A DNA stretch of 64,000 nucleotides from Desulfovibrio sp. Fe33 (GTDB lineage Bacteria > Desulfobacterota > Desulfovibrionia > Desulfovibrionales > Desulfovibrionaceae). The first letter of the stretch is position 1, and every line of letters starts with the position of its first letter. The DNA is taken from the NCBI RefSeq assembly GCF_028532725.1, contig NZ_JAQKGU010000001.1, forward strand, positions 310,001-374,000. The letters run 5' to 3'. Below, in pieces: positions 42,906 to 50,235 of the stretch. Below the pieces are notes generated by a model, which was given only the letters and a program-made list of their open reading frames with translations, was not told the origin of the DNA and made no database searches. The translations under genes and the position numbers were made by a program.

Positions 42906-43220
42906 GGGCGTCCGGGCCTTGGAAAACGGACGATTTTGCGGATGGAGACGGTTGTCCATCCGCTTTTTCGCGGACCCGTTACAAAAATCGGGATATTTTT
43001 CACATATAGGCTGTACGTATGGTTTAAGCAGCCGGATTTTAATAGTTTATAGCAGTTGCAGAAAGTTCGAAAAAGGATCATCGTTTCTGAAAAAGACGTT
43101 GACGGGAATTGACGGCGTGTGCTACTCCTCCTCCACTTGTGAAGGATTGCACGAAATGCCTGCGCGGGGTGGCAACCCACTGCCGACGCTCGCGTATCCC
43201 GGCCTTTGCGAGGTGTAAAC
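42906..43220. other. 315-bp intergenic region with the atp operon promoter and Rex-like box
   Basis: No gene is seen. The left part is A/T-rich. TTGACG at 43099-43104 with TACTCC 18 bp on (43123-43128) is a possible promoter for the F0 genes. The Rex-like box lies just downstream (43137-43154). The leader of atpZ follows with GAGGTG as ribosome binding site. Confidence 0.5.
43137..43154 (+). promoter_or_regulatory. Rex-type operator upstream of the F0 genes
   Basis: TTGTGAA-GGAT-TGCACGA spans 18 bp. The left half matches the Rex consensus TTGTGAANNNNTTCACAA perfectly; the right half matches five of seven. It lies 67-84 nt before the atpZ start and just beyond a plausible -10. The rex gene itself follows atpE, so a feedback arrangement is likely. 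Confidence 0.6.
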
Positions 43221-43523
43221 ATGTTCTTTTCAAAAGACGATCGGTGGGTGAACATCACCCAGCTGGGGGGCACCGCCGGCACGATGGGACTTCACATCGT
43301 ATCGGCCACCGTCGTCGGCCTGACCATCGGGTATTTTCTTGATGAATACTTCGGGACCAGGCCTTGGTTGATAATGATCTTCTTCTTTCTGGGGGTCATC
43401 GCCGGGTTCAAGATGATTTTCGAGGACTTCAGGCGTCTCCAGAGGCGGGAAGAAGCTAAAAGAGCCGGTTCTTTGAAACAGGACGGAGAAAAGAGTGCTG
43501 GGCAGGATGAACCAAGGGCTTGA
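43221..43523 (+). CDS. atpZ: AtpZ/AtpI-like F0 assembly protein
   Basis: A 100-residue protein with two membrane helices (MGLHIVSATVVGLTIGYFLDEYF and LIMIFFFLGVIAGFKMIF) and a charged C-terminus. It matches the small AtpZ-type protein that precedes many bacterial F0 operons and may affect ion supply to, or assembly of, the c-ring. The ATG at 43221 follows GAGGTG. It is the first gene of the F0 operon and overlaps the next gene by 29 nt. Confidence 0.8.
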   Translation: MFFSKDDRWVNITQLGGTAGTMGLHIVSATVVGLTIGYFLDEYFGTRPWLIMIFFFLGVIAGFKMIFEDFRRLQRREEAKRAGSLKQDGEKSAGQDEPRA

Positions 43524-43908
43524 ACGGCTGCTTGTCAGAAGCGGCTTCACCAAGCCGGATGTGCGCATCGTTGTCCGCAACCAGATTTATGTGTCGCTGG
43601 GGACCTCTCTAGTGATCATGCTGGCAACACTGTTTTCCCGGTGGTCCCTGGCCTATCTGGCGGGGGCGGTAATCGCCCTGGTCAACTTCTGGACACTCGC
43701 CCGCGTGACCCAGTCGTTGGTCTACGACCAGAAGAGGGGACCATATCTGCTGTTTGTCATATTCATGGGAAAAATGACTCTGAGCGGGCTGGCACTTTGG
43801 TGGCTGATCGGAGTTGAGCGAGTTCCTCACTGGGGGTTGATTGCGGGGCTCGGAACCGTGGTGGTCAACATCACCGCGACCGGCCTGAGTCAGTTGAGGG
43901 AAAAATAG
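43495..43908 (+). CDS. atpI: ATP synthase subunit I
   Basis: A 137-residue membrane protein with four hydrophobic segments (IYVSLGTSLVIMLATLF, LAYLAGAVIALVNFW, LLFVIFMGKMTLSGLALWWLIG and a last one). Subunit I assists c-ring assembly. The start is read as GTG at 43495 because GGAG lies at good spacing; ATG at 43507 has no such site. It overlaps atpZ and lies 25 nt before atpB. Confidence 0.8.
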   Translation: MLGRMNQGLERLLVRSGFTKPDVRIVVRNQIYVSLGTSLVIMLATLFSRWSLAYLAGAVIALVNFWTLARVTQSLVYDQKRGPYLLFVIFMGKMTLSGLALWWLIGVERVPHWGLIAGLGTVVVNITATGLSQLREK

Positions 43909-43933
43909 CCGAACTGCTTAAGGAGGCTTTGAT

Positions 43934-44656
43934 ATGGGTTTTTCGGGCGGATTGCCGCATCCTCTCTTGTACATGGACATGCTGAAAAGCATCGGCCATT
44001 GGGGCACCCAGGTTGAACACGCTCTCGGCGTGCAAAGCATCAACCATGTGCTCTACATGTGGCTGGTCATGGCCATCATCCTGGGGCTGGGACTGATGGT
44101 CCGCAGCCGCCTGCAGTTGGTCCCCGGCGGCCTCCAGAACGTCTTCGAGACGATCATCGGAGGGCTTGAGGACTTCGTCGTCGCCAACCTGGGCGAAGAA
44201 GGCCGTCAATTCATGCCGCTGCTGTGCACCATTTTCATTTTTATCCTGGGCATGAACTGGCTCGGTCTCGTGCCGGGCTGCGACGCGCCCACCGCGAACA
44301 TCAACACGCCGGCCGCCATGGCCATCATCGTGTTCTGTTTCTATCAGTTCGTGGGCATGAAGAAATGGGGCTTCGGCTACATCAAGCATTTCATGGGCCC
44401 GGTCGGCTTCCTGGCCCCGCTCATGCTTATCCTTGAGCCCATCTCTCACCTTGCTCGTCCGCTCAGCCTGACTCTTCGTCTCTTCGGCAACATCCGCGGC
44501 GAGGAAATCGTTTTGATCCTGATGTTCTTCCTGGCGCCGGTTCTCGGCTCCCTGCCGATGTACTTCCTGTTCATCCTGGCGAAGACCATTCAGGCGTTCA
44601 TCTTCTTCATGCTGACCATGCTGTACCTGCAGGGCGCCATCGAACACGCCCACTAG
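43934..44656 (+). CDS. atpB: ATP synthase F0 subunit a
   Basis: A 240-residue membrane protein that forms the ion half-channels next to the c-ring. The essential Arg lies in SLTLRLFGNIRGEEI, the subunit-a signature. Several helices follow, with LPMYFLFILAKTIQAFIFFMLTMLYLQGAIEHAH at the C-terminus. AGGAGG precedes the ATG. The peripheral b subunits and F1 genes are not in this segment, so the ATP synthase genes are split into at least two loci. Confidence 0.94.
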   Translation: MGFSGGLPHPLLYMDMLKSIGHWGTQVEHALGVQSINHVLYMWLVMAIILGLGLMVRSRLQLVPGGLQNVFETIIGGLEDFVVANLGEEGRQFMPLLCTIFIFILGMNWLGLVPGCDAPTANINTPAAMAIIVFCFYQFVGMKKWGFGYIKHFMGPVGFLAPLMLILEPISHLARPLSLTLRLFGNIRGEEIVLILMFFLAPVLGSLPMYFLFILAKTIQAFIFFMLTMLYLQGAIEHAH

Positions 44657-44729
44657 AAGAAGTCTGCTTAATTTGGGGAAATGGTCCTTGGACCACAACA
44701 ATATTACGTAATCCATTTGGAGGATTCAC

Positions 44730-45038
44730 ATGAAAATCGCGAAGATTTTGTTCACCACCCTGGCAATGGTCCTGGTCGCGTCCGTCGCCTTCGCCGCTGA
44801 AGGTGCTGATCCCGTCATGTCCGCCAAGGCCTACGCCACCGCTATCGGCATGGGCATCGCCGCCGGTCTCTGCGGTATCGGTCAGGGCATGGGCGTGAAG
44901 GGCGCTTGCGAAGGCATCGCCCGCAACCCCGAAGCCGGTGGCCAGCTGTCCACCACCCTGATCCTCGGCCTGGCCTTCATCGAATCCCTGGCCATTTACG
45001 CCCTGGTCGTCAACCTGATCCTGCTCTTCGTCGTCTAG
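44730..45038 (+). CDS. atpE: ATP synthase F0 subunit c
   Basis: The 102-residue protein begins with a cleavable-looking hydrophobic segment ([13 protein letters not shown]) before two helices. The loop is [15 protein letters not shown]. The ion-binding glutamate lies in [13 protein letters not shown]. Relative to the Na+-binding Ilyobacter c-subunit, the helix-1 Gln and the ES pair and Tyr of helix 2 appear conserved, while the Thr is Leu. H+ or Na+ use cannot be decided from this alone. A UUCG terminator follows. Confidence 0.94.
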   Translation: MKIAKILFTTLAMVLVASVAFAAEGADPVMSAKAYATAIGMGIAAGLCGIGQGMGVKGACEGIARNPEAGGQLSTTLILGLAFIESLAIYALVVNLILLFVV

Positions 45039-45061
45039 TTTCAGGTTTACGGAGTCCTTTC

Positions 45062-45087
45062 AAAGGGAGGCTTCGGCCTCCCTTTTT
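45062..45087 (+). terminator. Rho-independent terminator after atpE
   Basis: AAAGGGAGGC and GCCTCCCTTT form a 10-bp stem closed by a TTCG tetraloop, followed by a T run. It separates the F0 genes from rex, which still may receive read-through. Confidence 0.9.
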
Positions 45088-45152
45088 CAGCCTCTTTCAT
45101 GTTAAGAATTTCACATACCGGAAAGCCTCTTGACCGGAAAGAGCCCAAAATT

Positions 45153-45788
45153 ATGATGAAAAGCGAACATATCCCTAAAGCAACCATTGGACGGCTCGCC
45201 GTCTACATTCAGGTCCTCGAGAACCTCCTTCGGGACGGCAATGACGTCGTGTCCTCGGAGCGCCTGGCCCGGGCCTGCTCAGTCAACTCCTCCCAGATTC
45301 GAAAGGACCTGGCGTACTTCGGCGAATTCGGCGTACGCGGCGTGGGCTACTACGTTCAGGAATTGATTACTTCCATCAAGCAGTCGCTCGGCATCGACCG
45401 ACTCTGGAAGTGCGCCCTCATCGGCGTGGGCAACATGGGCAGCGCCCTGCTCCGTCACCACGATTTCGAAAAGCGCGGGTTCAAAATCTGCGCCGCCTTC
45501 GACTGCGACCCGGACAAGATCGGGCTCGAGTTCGAGGGCATGGAAATCGTCTGCCCCACCCACCTCAAGGAACGCGCGCCTGAATTGAATCTTGAAATCG
45601 GCATCATCGCCACGCCTCCGGATCGCGCTCAGCGCGCAGCCAACCACCTGGTTGAGGCCAACATCCGCGGCATCATCAACTTCGCGCCGTCGAGGATCAA
45701 TGTGCCCAAGCACATCCCCGTCGAGTACGTGGACTTTTTCGACCACCTATACTCCATTGCATTCCAGATAACGCTCGGCAGCGATTAG
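45153..45788 (+). CDS. rex: Redox-sensing repressor Rex
   Basis: The 211-residue protein has an N-terminal winged helix (ATIGRLAVYIQVLENL, then SSQIRKDLAYFGEFGVRGVGYYV) and a Rossmann domain with ALIGVGNMGSALL. IIATPPDRAQRAANHLVEANIRGIINFAP is diagnostic. Rex binds DNA when the NADH/NAD+ ratio is low and releases it when NADH rises. The start is the first of two ATGs (45153/45156). It lies directly after atpE, and a Rex-like site precedes atpZ. Confidence 0.93.
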   Translation: MMKSEHIPKATIGRLAVYIQVLENLLRDGNDVVSSERLARACSVNSSQIRKDLAYFGEFGVRGVGYYVQELITSIKQSLGIDRLWKCALIGVGNMGSALLRHHDFEKRGFKICAAFDCDPDKIGLEFEGMEIVCPTHLKERAPELNLEIGIIATPPDRAQRAANHLVEANIRGIINFAPSRINVPKHIPVEYVDFFDHLYSIAFQITLGSD

Positions 45789-45851
45789 GGTAGAAGACAC
45801 CCCCTCTTTTCGGCTTGCTCCGGTCTTCCGGGGAAGCTCCCTGAGTCTACG

Positions 45852-45897
45852 GAGAACCGTCTCGCGCGGTTTGGTCCGTTCTCTTCTTTTTTTGTCT
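45852..45897 (+). terminator. Probable rho-independent terminator after rex
   Basis: GAGAAC (45852-45857) pairs with GTTCTC (45878-45883), with CCG/CGG within, followed by TTCTTTTTTTG. The stem is interrupted, so strength is moderate. Confidence 0.6.
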
Positions 45898-46209
45898 TTT
45901 GGGCTTTCAGGATAAATGCCTTGTGGGCCTGGCTTGGGATTGGCTCAGGCTACCGGACCGTTTTCCGCGTGCGATCCGGGGGCGTCGCGGCTTAGTCCCG
46001 GGAGCGTCTCCATTCAGGAGTAGAACTTCATCAGGGTTGCCCCCCATTAAAGATGGAAAGCGTAGGGTGTCGGTTTGAGTCCGCCGCCATGCGCTCCCTG
46101 AACGACGCGCGTGGTTCCGGCTGGACGAAAAAACGACGCCTGAGCGCTGATGTGAACCCACCTGCGCCGGTATGGGGCCTCTCAGGCCCTTTGACCGTGG
46201 ATGTGAAAA
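45898..46209. other. Non-coding interval between terminators
   Basis: This ~310-bp part of a 482-bp gap has no credible gene. A 73-codon plus-strand frame (46053-46274) has no ribosome binding site and runs through the terminator. GC-rich inverted repeats are present, such as GGGCCT-CTC-AGGCCC (about 46177-46191). The strong terminator at 46210 has no plus-strand gene ahead of it, so an unannotated RNA is possible. I do not see tmRNA, RNase P or SRP RNA signatures. Confidence 0.4.
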
Positions 46210-46243
46210 GGCCCCCGCAAGCGATGCTTGCGGGGGCCTTTTT
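46207..46243. terminator. Strong bidirectional terminator
   Basis: A perfect 13-bp stem, GGCCCCCGCAAGC (46210-46222) with GCTTGCGGGGGCC (46226-46238), encloses a GAT loop. TTTTTCTT follows on the plus strand and AAAA precedes it. It ends the leftward response-regulator transcript and could also end a rightward RNA. Confidence 0.88.
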
Positions 46244-46270
46244 CTTGGTAAAATACGGCAGTGAAGCGGA

Positions 46271-46957
46271 CTAGGCCTTGAAGCGGTAGCCCACGCCGCG
46301 AATGGTTTCGATCCAGGACGCGTACGGTCCGAGCTTCTGGCGCAGCCGGCGAACATGGGTGTCGACGGTGCGGGAGTAGCCCTCGAAGTGGGTATCCCAT
46401 ACGGTGTCCAGGAGGTTGTCGCGGGTCTGGACCTTGCCCGCCCCGGAAACGAGGACGGTCAGGAGTTTGAATTCGGTGGCGGTGAGGGCGGTTTCCTCGT
46501 CGTCGATGGTGATCTGGTGCGCCTCGAAATCGATGCGCAGCCCTTCGCGTTCCCAAAGCTTGGGAGCGTTGGGCTCGGGCGCGCCGTAGCGGCGCAGGAT
46601 GGCCTTGATGCGCAGAACGAGTTCGCGCGGAGAGAAGGGTTTGACCACGTAGTCGTCGGCTCCGAGCTCAAGACCGACGATCTTGTCGACCTCTTCGCCC
46701 TTTGCCGTGAGCATGACGACGGGAATGCGGGCCGTGGCTGGATCCCCTTTGAGCTGGCGGCAGACCTCAAGGCCGTCGGTACCGGGCATCATCAGGTCAA
46801 GCAGGATGATGTCGGGCTTGAAGGCGTGGGCCAGGTTGAGGCCGAGCTGGCCGTCTTCAGCGGCGGCCACGTCGAACCCGGCGGCGGTGAGATTGTATTT
46901 CAGCAGTTCTCGCGTGTCTCTGTGGTCTTCGACCACCAGGATTTTCTGGGCTGACAC
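46271..46957 (-). CDS. OmpR/PhoB-type winged-helix response regulator
   Basis: The 228-residue protein has a receiver with ILVVEDHRDT, the phosphoacceptor Asp in PDIILLDLMMPGTDG, and MLTAKGEEVDKIVGLELGADDYVVKPFSPREL. The C-terminal winged helix has TATEFKLLTVLV and SRTVDTHVRRLRQKLG...IETIRGVGYRF. It binds DNA as a dimer when phosphorylated. No histidine kinase is adjacent, so its partner is encoded elsewhere. A TGTAACA palindrome lies 45-63 nt upstream. Confidence 0.9.
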   Translation of the reverse strand: MSAQKILVVEDHRDTRELLKYNLTAAGFDVAAAEDGQLGLNLAHAFKPDIILLDLMMPGTDGLEVCRQLKGDPATARIPVVMLTAKGEEVDKIVGLELGADDYVVKPFSPRELVLRIKAILRRYGAPEPNAPKLWEREGLRIDFEAHQITIDDEETALTATEFKLLTVLVSGAGKVQTRDNLLDTVWDTHFEGYSRTVDTHVRRLRQKLGPYASWIETIRGVGYRFKA

Positions 46958-47001
46958 AGTAGGCTCCTTTCGGTGTGATTGGGACTGCTATACCCCATGT
47001 C

Positions 47002-47020
47002 TGTAACATTCAGTGTTACA
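47002..47020. promoter_or_regulatory. Palindromic site in the divergent promoter region
   Basis: TGTAACA (47002-47008) and TGTTACA (47014-47020) form a perfect 7-bp inverted repeat separated by TTCAG. It lies between the divergent response-regulator gene (start 46957) and the small gene at 47221. The binding protein is unknown. Confidence 0.5.
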
Positions 47021-47220
47021 TGTGAGCAACAATTTCGCAACTTGGCGTTCCCGGGGGAACCTTGCGGAATCCGCTCCGGCGCGGACTTGCGGCGTGGTTG
47101 GGTTGAAGCAACCTGTTGAATTAATTTGGCGACAATCTTGTTTCAAGGCATAAAGCGAAGGGGTGCCGCAGCCGATAAGTAGGCAACGGAAGGAACCTTT
47201 CAGCCTCCACCGGAGCGACG

Positions 47221-47436
47221 ATGTATTACCACGGATTCGATAAGAAATTTCCCTCGGGAAGCAAGTACTGGACTCTGTATGACGATCAGCTCATCGGAAT
47301 GCTGTTCTCCAAGATCGTGAACAAGACCGTCAGCGTCGAGGCGGCGGGGACGCGGCCGGAGGGTATGGTGGATGAAATGGTTCAGAATTTGTTCGATCTC
47401 TGTTTCTACATCAACAAGGACTTTCACGATTGTTAG
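47221..47436 (+). CDS. Small hypothetical protein, 71 residues
   Basis: I recognise no family. The protein is acidic and hydrophobic in turn (MYYHGFDKKFPSG, then DEMVQNLFDLCFYINKDFH), without a clear membrane helix. GGAG precedes the ATG at good spacing and a strong terminator (47464-47486) follows 28 nt after the stop, so it looks like a genuine monocistronic gene. It is divergent from the orphan response regulator, with a shared 263-bp control region. Confidence 0.6.
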   Translation: MYYHGFDKKFPSGSKYWTLYDDQLIGMLFSKIVNKTVSVEAAGTRPEGMVDEMVQNLFDLCFYINKDFHDC

Positions 47437-47463
47437 GCGGGGTCCAGGCCATATTGCTGCAAC

Positions 47464-47486
47464 GGCCCGGTCATCCGGGCCTTTTT
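47464..47486 (+). terminator. Rho-independent terminator after the small gene
   Basis: GGCCCGG (47464-47470) and CCGGGCC (47475-47481) form a 7-bp perfect stem with a TCAT loop, followed by TTTTT. Confidence 0.88.
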
Positions 47487-47583
47487 GTTGGTAAGCCCGG
47501 TAGTAATTGACTCCCGGACAGGATTGGTGAAATATAGGCATCGTCCGAATAGTCTTTCCTATATAAGACGGGGAGCCTCCGTT

Positions 47584-48774
47584 ATGCATCTGCAATCCAA
47601 ATTGACCGTGAGTTACCTGGTTGTGGGCCTTGTAGCCTGCCTGGCGGCCGTGCTCGTGGCCAGGCAACTGGTTCGGTCCGACTTCACGGAGTATGTCTCG
47701 GCCCGCGAGTTCGCCATGTTCAAGGCGGACCTGGCCGACTACGCGGCCCGGCACGGCGGGTTGGACAAAGCCATGCTTGCCGAACCGTTCGGCGTTTTCG
47801 CGACCTCGGGTGACGGGGTATCCAGGCAGTGGCAGGGAATGCCGTTCCGATTCCTGGTAATGGACGAGCGCGGCACGGTGCTGCACCCGGCGGGTTCGTT
47901 CAAGGTGGGCCAGACCGTGTCCGGTGAAGTGCTTGCACGCGCCGAGCCCGTGAGCGTGGGAGGGCGTGTGGCCGCGCTGGTCACGCGTATGGGCGTGGTG
48001 CGGCCGTCAGGTGCCGACGGGGTCTTCCTGGGCAGGCTGGATGCGTCTCTCGGCGTGGGCATGGCGGTGGCTGCGGCTGTGGTCGGGCTGTTCGGCGTGG
48101 GCATGGCCTGGCGTCAATCCGCTCCGGTCCGCGATTTGGTCGCGGCCGTCCGCATGGGGCGCGAACAGGGAGGAGAGCCCCATCGCGTCGAGGCGTCGAC
48201 GGACGACGAGCTGGGAGAGCTTGCCGCGGCTTACAACGCCGTAAACGAGGATTTGGCCCGTTGTCGGGTGGAGCGCGACGAACTGGCCGTGACCGATCCG
48301 CAGACGAACTTGTATAACCGCCGCCATTTCGACGAACAGGCGCGGCTATTTTTCGAGAGCGCCAAGCGGTACGACCAGCCCTTGTCCGTCATGATGGGCA
48401 GCCTGGACCGTTTCCGGGCCTTGAACGAAACCTTCACTAGGGAAGTGGGCGATCTGGTCCTGGAGAAGGTGGCGGAGCTGTTCTCCCGGCATACCCGCAA
48501 GAGCGATGTGGTCGCGCGCTACGGCGATGAGGATTTCGTGGTCCTGTTCACCAACACTGCCCGGGAACGGGCTGCCGTGGCTTGCGAGAACATACGGCAG
48601 GCCGTCGAGCGGTATCCATGGGATGAAATTCATCCCGAATTGACGGTGACCGTCTCCATGGGCCTCGCGGGGAACAGGGAATTAAGCAGCGCGGCGTCCA
48701 TGGTCGCCAGAGCCGAGCAATACCTGGCCGCGGCCAAGGCGGGCGGGCGCAACAGGCTGGCCGGGAACGAGTAG
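47584..48774 (+). CDS. Membrane GGDEF-domain protein with degenerate signature
   Basis: The 396-residue protein has an N-terminal helix (VSYLVVGLVACLAAVLVA), a periplasmic segment of ~130 residues, a second helix near 170 and a HAMP-like linker. A coiled-coil stretch leads into a GGDEF domain (TDPQTNLYNRRHFDEQA, MMGSLDRFRALNETFTREVGD). The signature reads RYGDEDF instead of RYGG(D/E)EF, so the second Gly is replaced by Asp. It may be catalytically weak or inactive and act as a c-di-GMP-related sensor. GGGAG precedes the start at 47584. Confidence 0.85.
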   Translation: MHLQSKLTVSYLVVGLVACLAAVLVARQLVRSDFTEYVSAREFAMFKADLADYAARHGGLDKAMLAEPFGVFATSGDGVSRQWQGMPFRFLVMDERGTVLHPAGSFKVGQTVSGEVLARAEPVSVGGRVAALVTRMGVVRPSGADGVFLGRLDASLGVGMAVAAAVVGLFGVGMAWRQSAPVRDLVAAVRMGREQGGEPHRVEASTDDELGELAAAYNAVNEDLARCRVERDELAVTDPQTNLYNRRHFDEQARLFFESAKRYDQPLSVMMGSLDRFRALNETFTREVGDLVLEKVAELFSRHTRKSDVVARYGDEDFVVLFTNTARERAAVACENIRQAVERYPWDEIHPELTVTVSMGLAGNRELSSAASMVARAEQYLAAAKAGGRNRLAGNE

Positions 48775-48797
48775 CGGGCCGGGGGCCCTGGGGGCTG

Positions 48798-49961
48798 TTA
48801 CGCCCCCAGGCAGATATTCACGGCTTTAATCACGTCGGCCACGTCGTCGTCGGTGAGTTTCGGAGACAGCGGCAGGCTGAGGGTCTCTCGGCCCAGCGCG
48901 ACGGCGTGCGGAGTGTCTTCAAGCTTCCAGCCGAACCGTTCCTGATAGTATGGGTGCTCCGGTATGGCCAGGTAATGGACGCCCGCGCCTATGTTTTCCT
49001 TGGTCAGCCGCACCAGGAACTGGTCGCGGTCGATGCCGCAGGCGACGGGATCGATCATCAGGGTGTACAGGTGCCGGGCGTGGCGGGTGTCCGGCTCCTC
49101 AGGGGCGGGAGTGCCTACAGGCAGGGCGCGGAACGCCTCCTGGTACATGTCCCAGATTTCGCAGCGCCGTTTGAAATTCTCTTCCACCCGATTGAGCTGA
49201 TGGATGCCGATGGCGGCCTGGATGTCCATCATGTTGTACTTGAATCCGGCGTGGACCACCTCGTAATGCTTGTACCCTTCGTCCGAGAACCGCTTCCAGG
49301 CGTCGGCGGACATGCCGTGGAGACCGAGCACCTTGATGGTGCGGATGTCTTCCTCGTCGCGGGCGATGACCATGCCGCCCTCGCCGGTGCAGACGTTCTT
49401 GGTCACGTAGAAGGAAAAGCAGCCGAAGTTGCCGAAGGTGCCTGCATGGCGGCCTTTGTAGGTGGTCTCGATGGCGTGGGCGCAGTCTTCCACCACCTTG
49501 AGGCCGTGCTCGTCGGCAATGGCCATGATCGGGTCCATGTCGCAGGGGCGACCCGCGAAATGCACGGGCAGGATGGCCCGGGTGCGCGAGGTGATTTTCT
49601 CGCGGATGCAGTCGGGGTCGATGTTCTGGGAGACGGGGTCCACATCGGCCAGGACGGGCGTGCACCCGGCGTGGATGATGGCGTTGACCGAGGCGCAGAA
49701 GGTCAGCGGCGTGGTGATGACCTCGTCGCCGGGTTTGAGGTCGAGGGCGACCAGGGAGAGGTGCAGGGCGGCGGTGCAGGAGTTGCAGGCCGCGGCGTAG
49801 CGGGCGTCCACGTATTGCGAGAAGTCCTTCTCGAAACGGGCGACCTTGGGGCCTGTGCCGATCCAGCCCGACTTCATGGAGGCCACGACTTCGTCGATTT
49901 CCTCCTGCTCTATGCGGGGCGCGCCGAAAACCAGAAAATTATCCTTGGAACGAACGGGCAT
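48798..49961 (-). CDS. DegT/DnrJ/EryC1/StrS-family PLP aminotransferase
   Basis: The 387-residue enzyme has the sugar-aminotransferase pattern: SGWIGTGPKVARFEKDF, CNSCTAALHLSLVAL, PLTFCASVNAIIHAG, VVEDCAHAIE and the PLP lysine in FYVTKNVCTGEGGMV. Such enzymes make amino sugars (for lipopolysaccharide or capsule) on nucleotide-linked keto sugars. No nucleotide-sugar genes are adjacent, so the substrate is unknown. The start MPVRSKDN at 49961 follows AAGGAGAA. It is convergent with the GGDEF gene. Confidence 0.88.
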   Translation of the reverse strand: MPVRSKDNFLVFGAPRIEQEEIDEVVASMKSGWIGTGPKVARFEKDFSQYVDARYAAACNSCTAALHLSLVALDLKPGDEVITTPLTFCASVNAIIHAGCTPVLADVDPVSQNIDPDCIREKITSRTRAILPVHFAGRPCDMDPIMAIADEHGLKVVEDCAHAIETTYKGRHAGTFGNFGCFSFYVTKNVCTGEGGMVIARDEEDIRTIKVLGLHGMSADAWKRFSDEGYKHYEVVHAGFKYNMMDIQAAIGIHQLNRVEENFKRRCEIWDMYQEAFRALPVGTPAPEEPDTRHARHLYTLMIDPVACGIDRDQFLVRLTKENIGAGVHYLAIPEHPYYQERFGWKLEDTPHAVALGRETLSLPLSPKLTDDDVADVIKAVNICLGA

Positions 49962-50235
49962 GTCCGTGTTCTCCTTGTATGGGTTGTGTGTGGCGAGCTG
50001 TAGCAGATAATGGCTTGGCGGTAAATGTCGACCGCGTCGCGCACGGCCGGGACGCGTCCGGCTCAACCTGTCCCGCCGGGGAGGCTCAAGAATCAGCGGG
50101 AATAGTCAGGCACCGCGCAATCCACATTCAGGCGGGACGTTGCCCCCTGCCGCCGGAGGCGTCGAACACCATTGACCGCACGGTGCGGGGTCGGCTATCC
50201 AGTACGGGTCGCAAACAAAACCGACGAGGGCCTCC

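Noticed and set aside
45898-46209. tmRNA, RNase P RNA or SRP RNA
   Set aside because: The diagnostic conserved segments of each are missing; only a T-loop-like GGTTTGAGTCC occurs by itself.
46053-46274. 73-codon plus-strand ORF
   Set aside because: No ribosome binding site, and it reads through the strong terminator at 46210-46243.
47103-47140. Second sigma-54-like site before the 71-residue gene
   Set aside because: TTGGCGACAATCTTGTTT has GT instead of the -12 GC and matches only about 9 of 13 positions.
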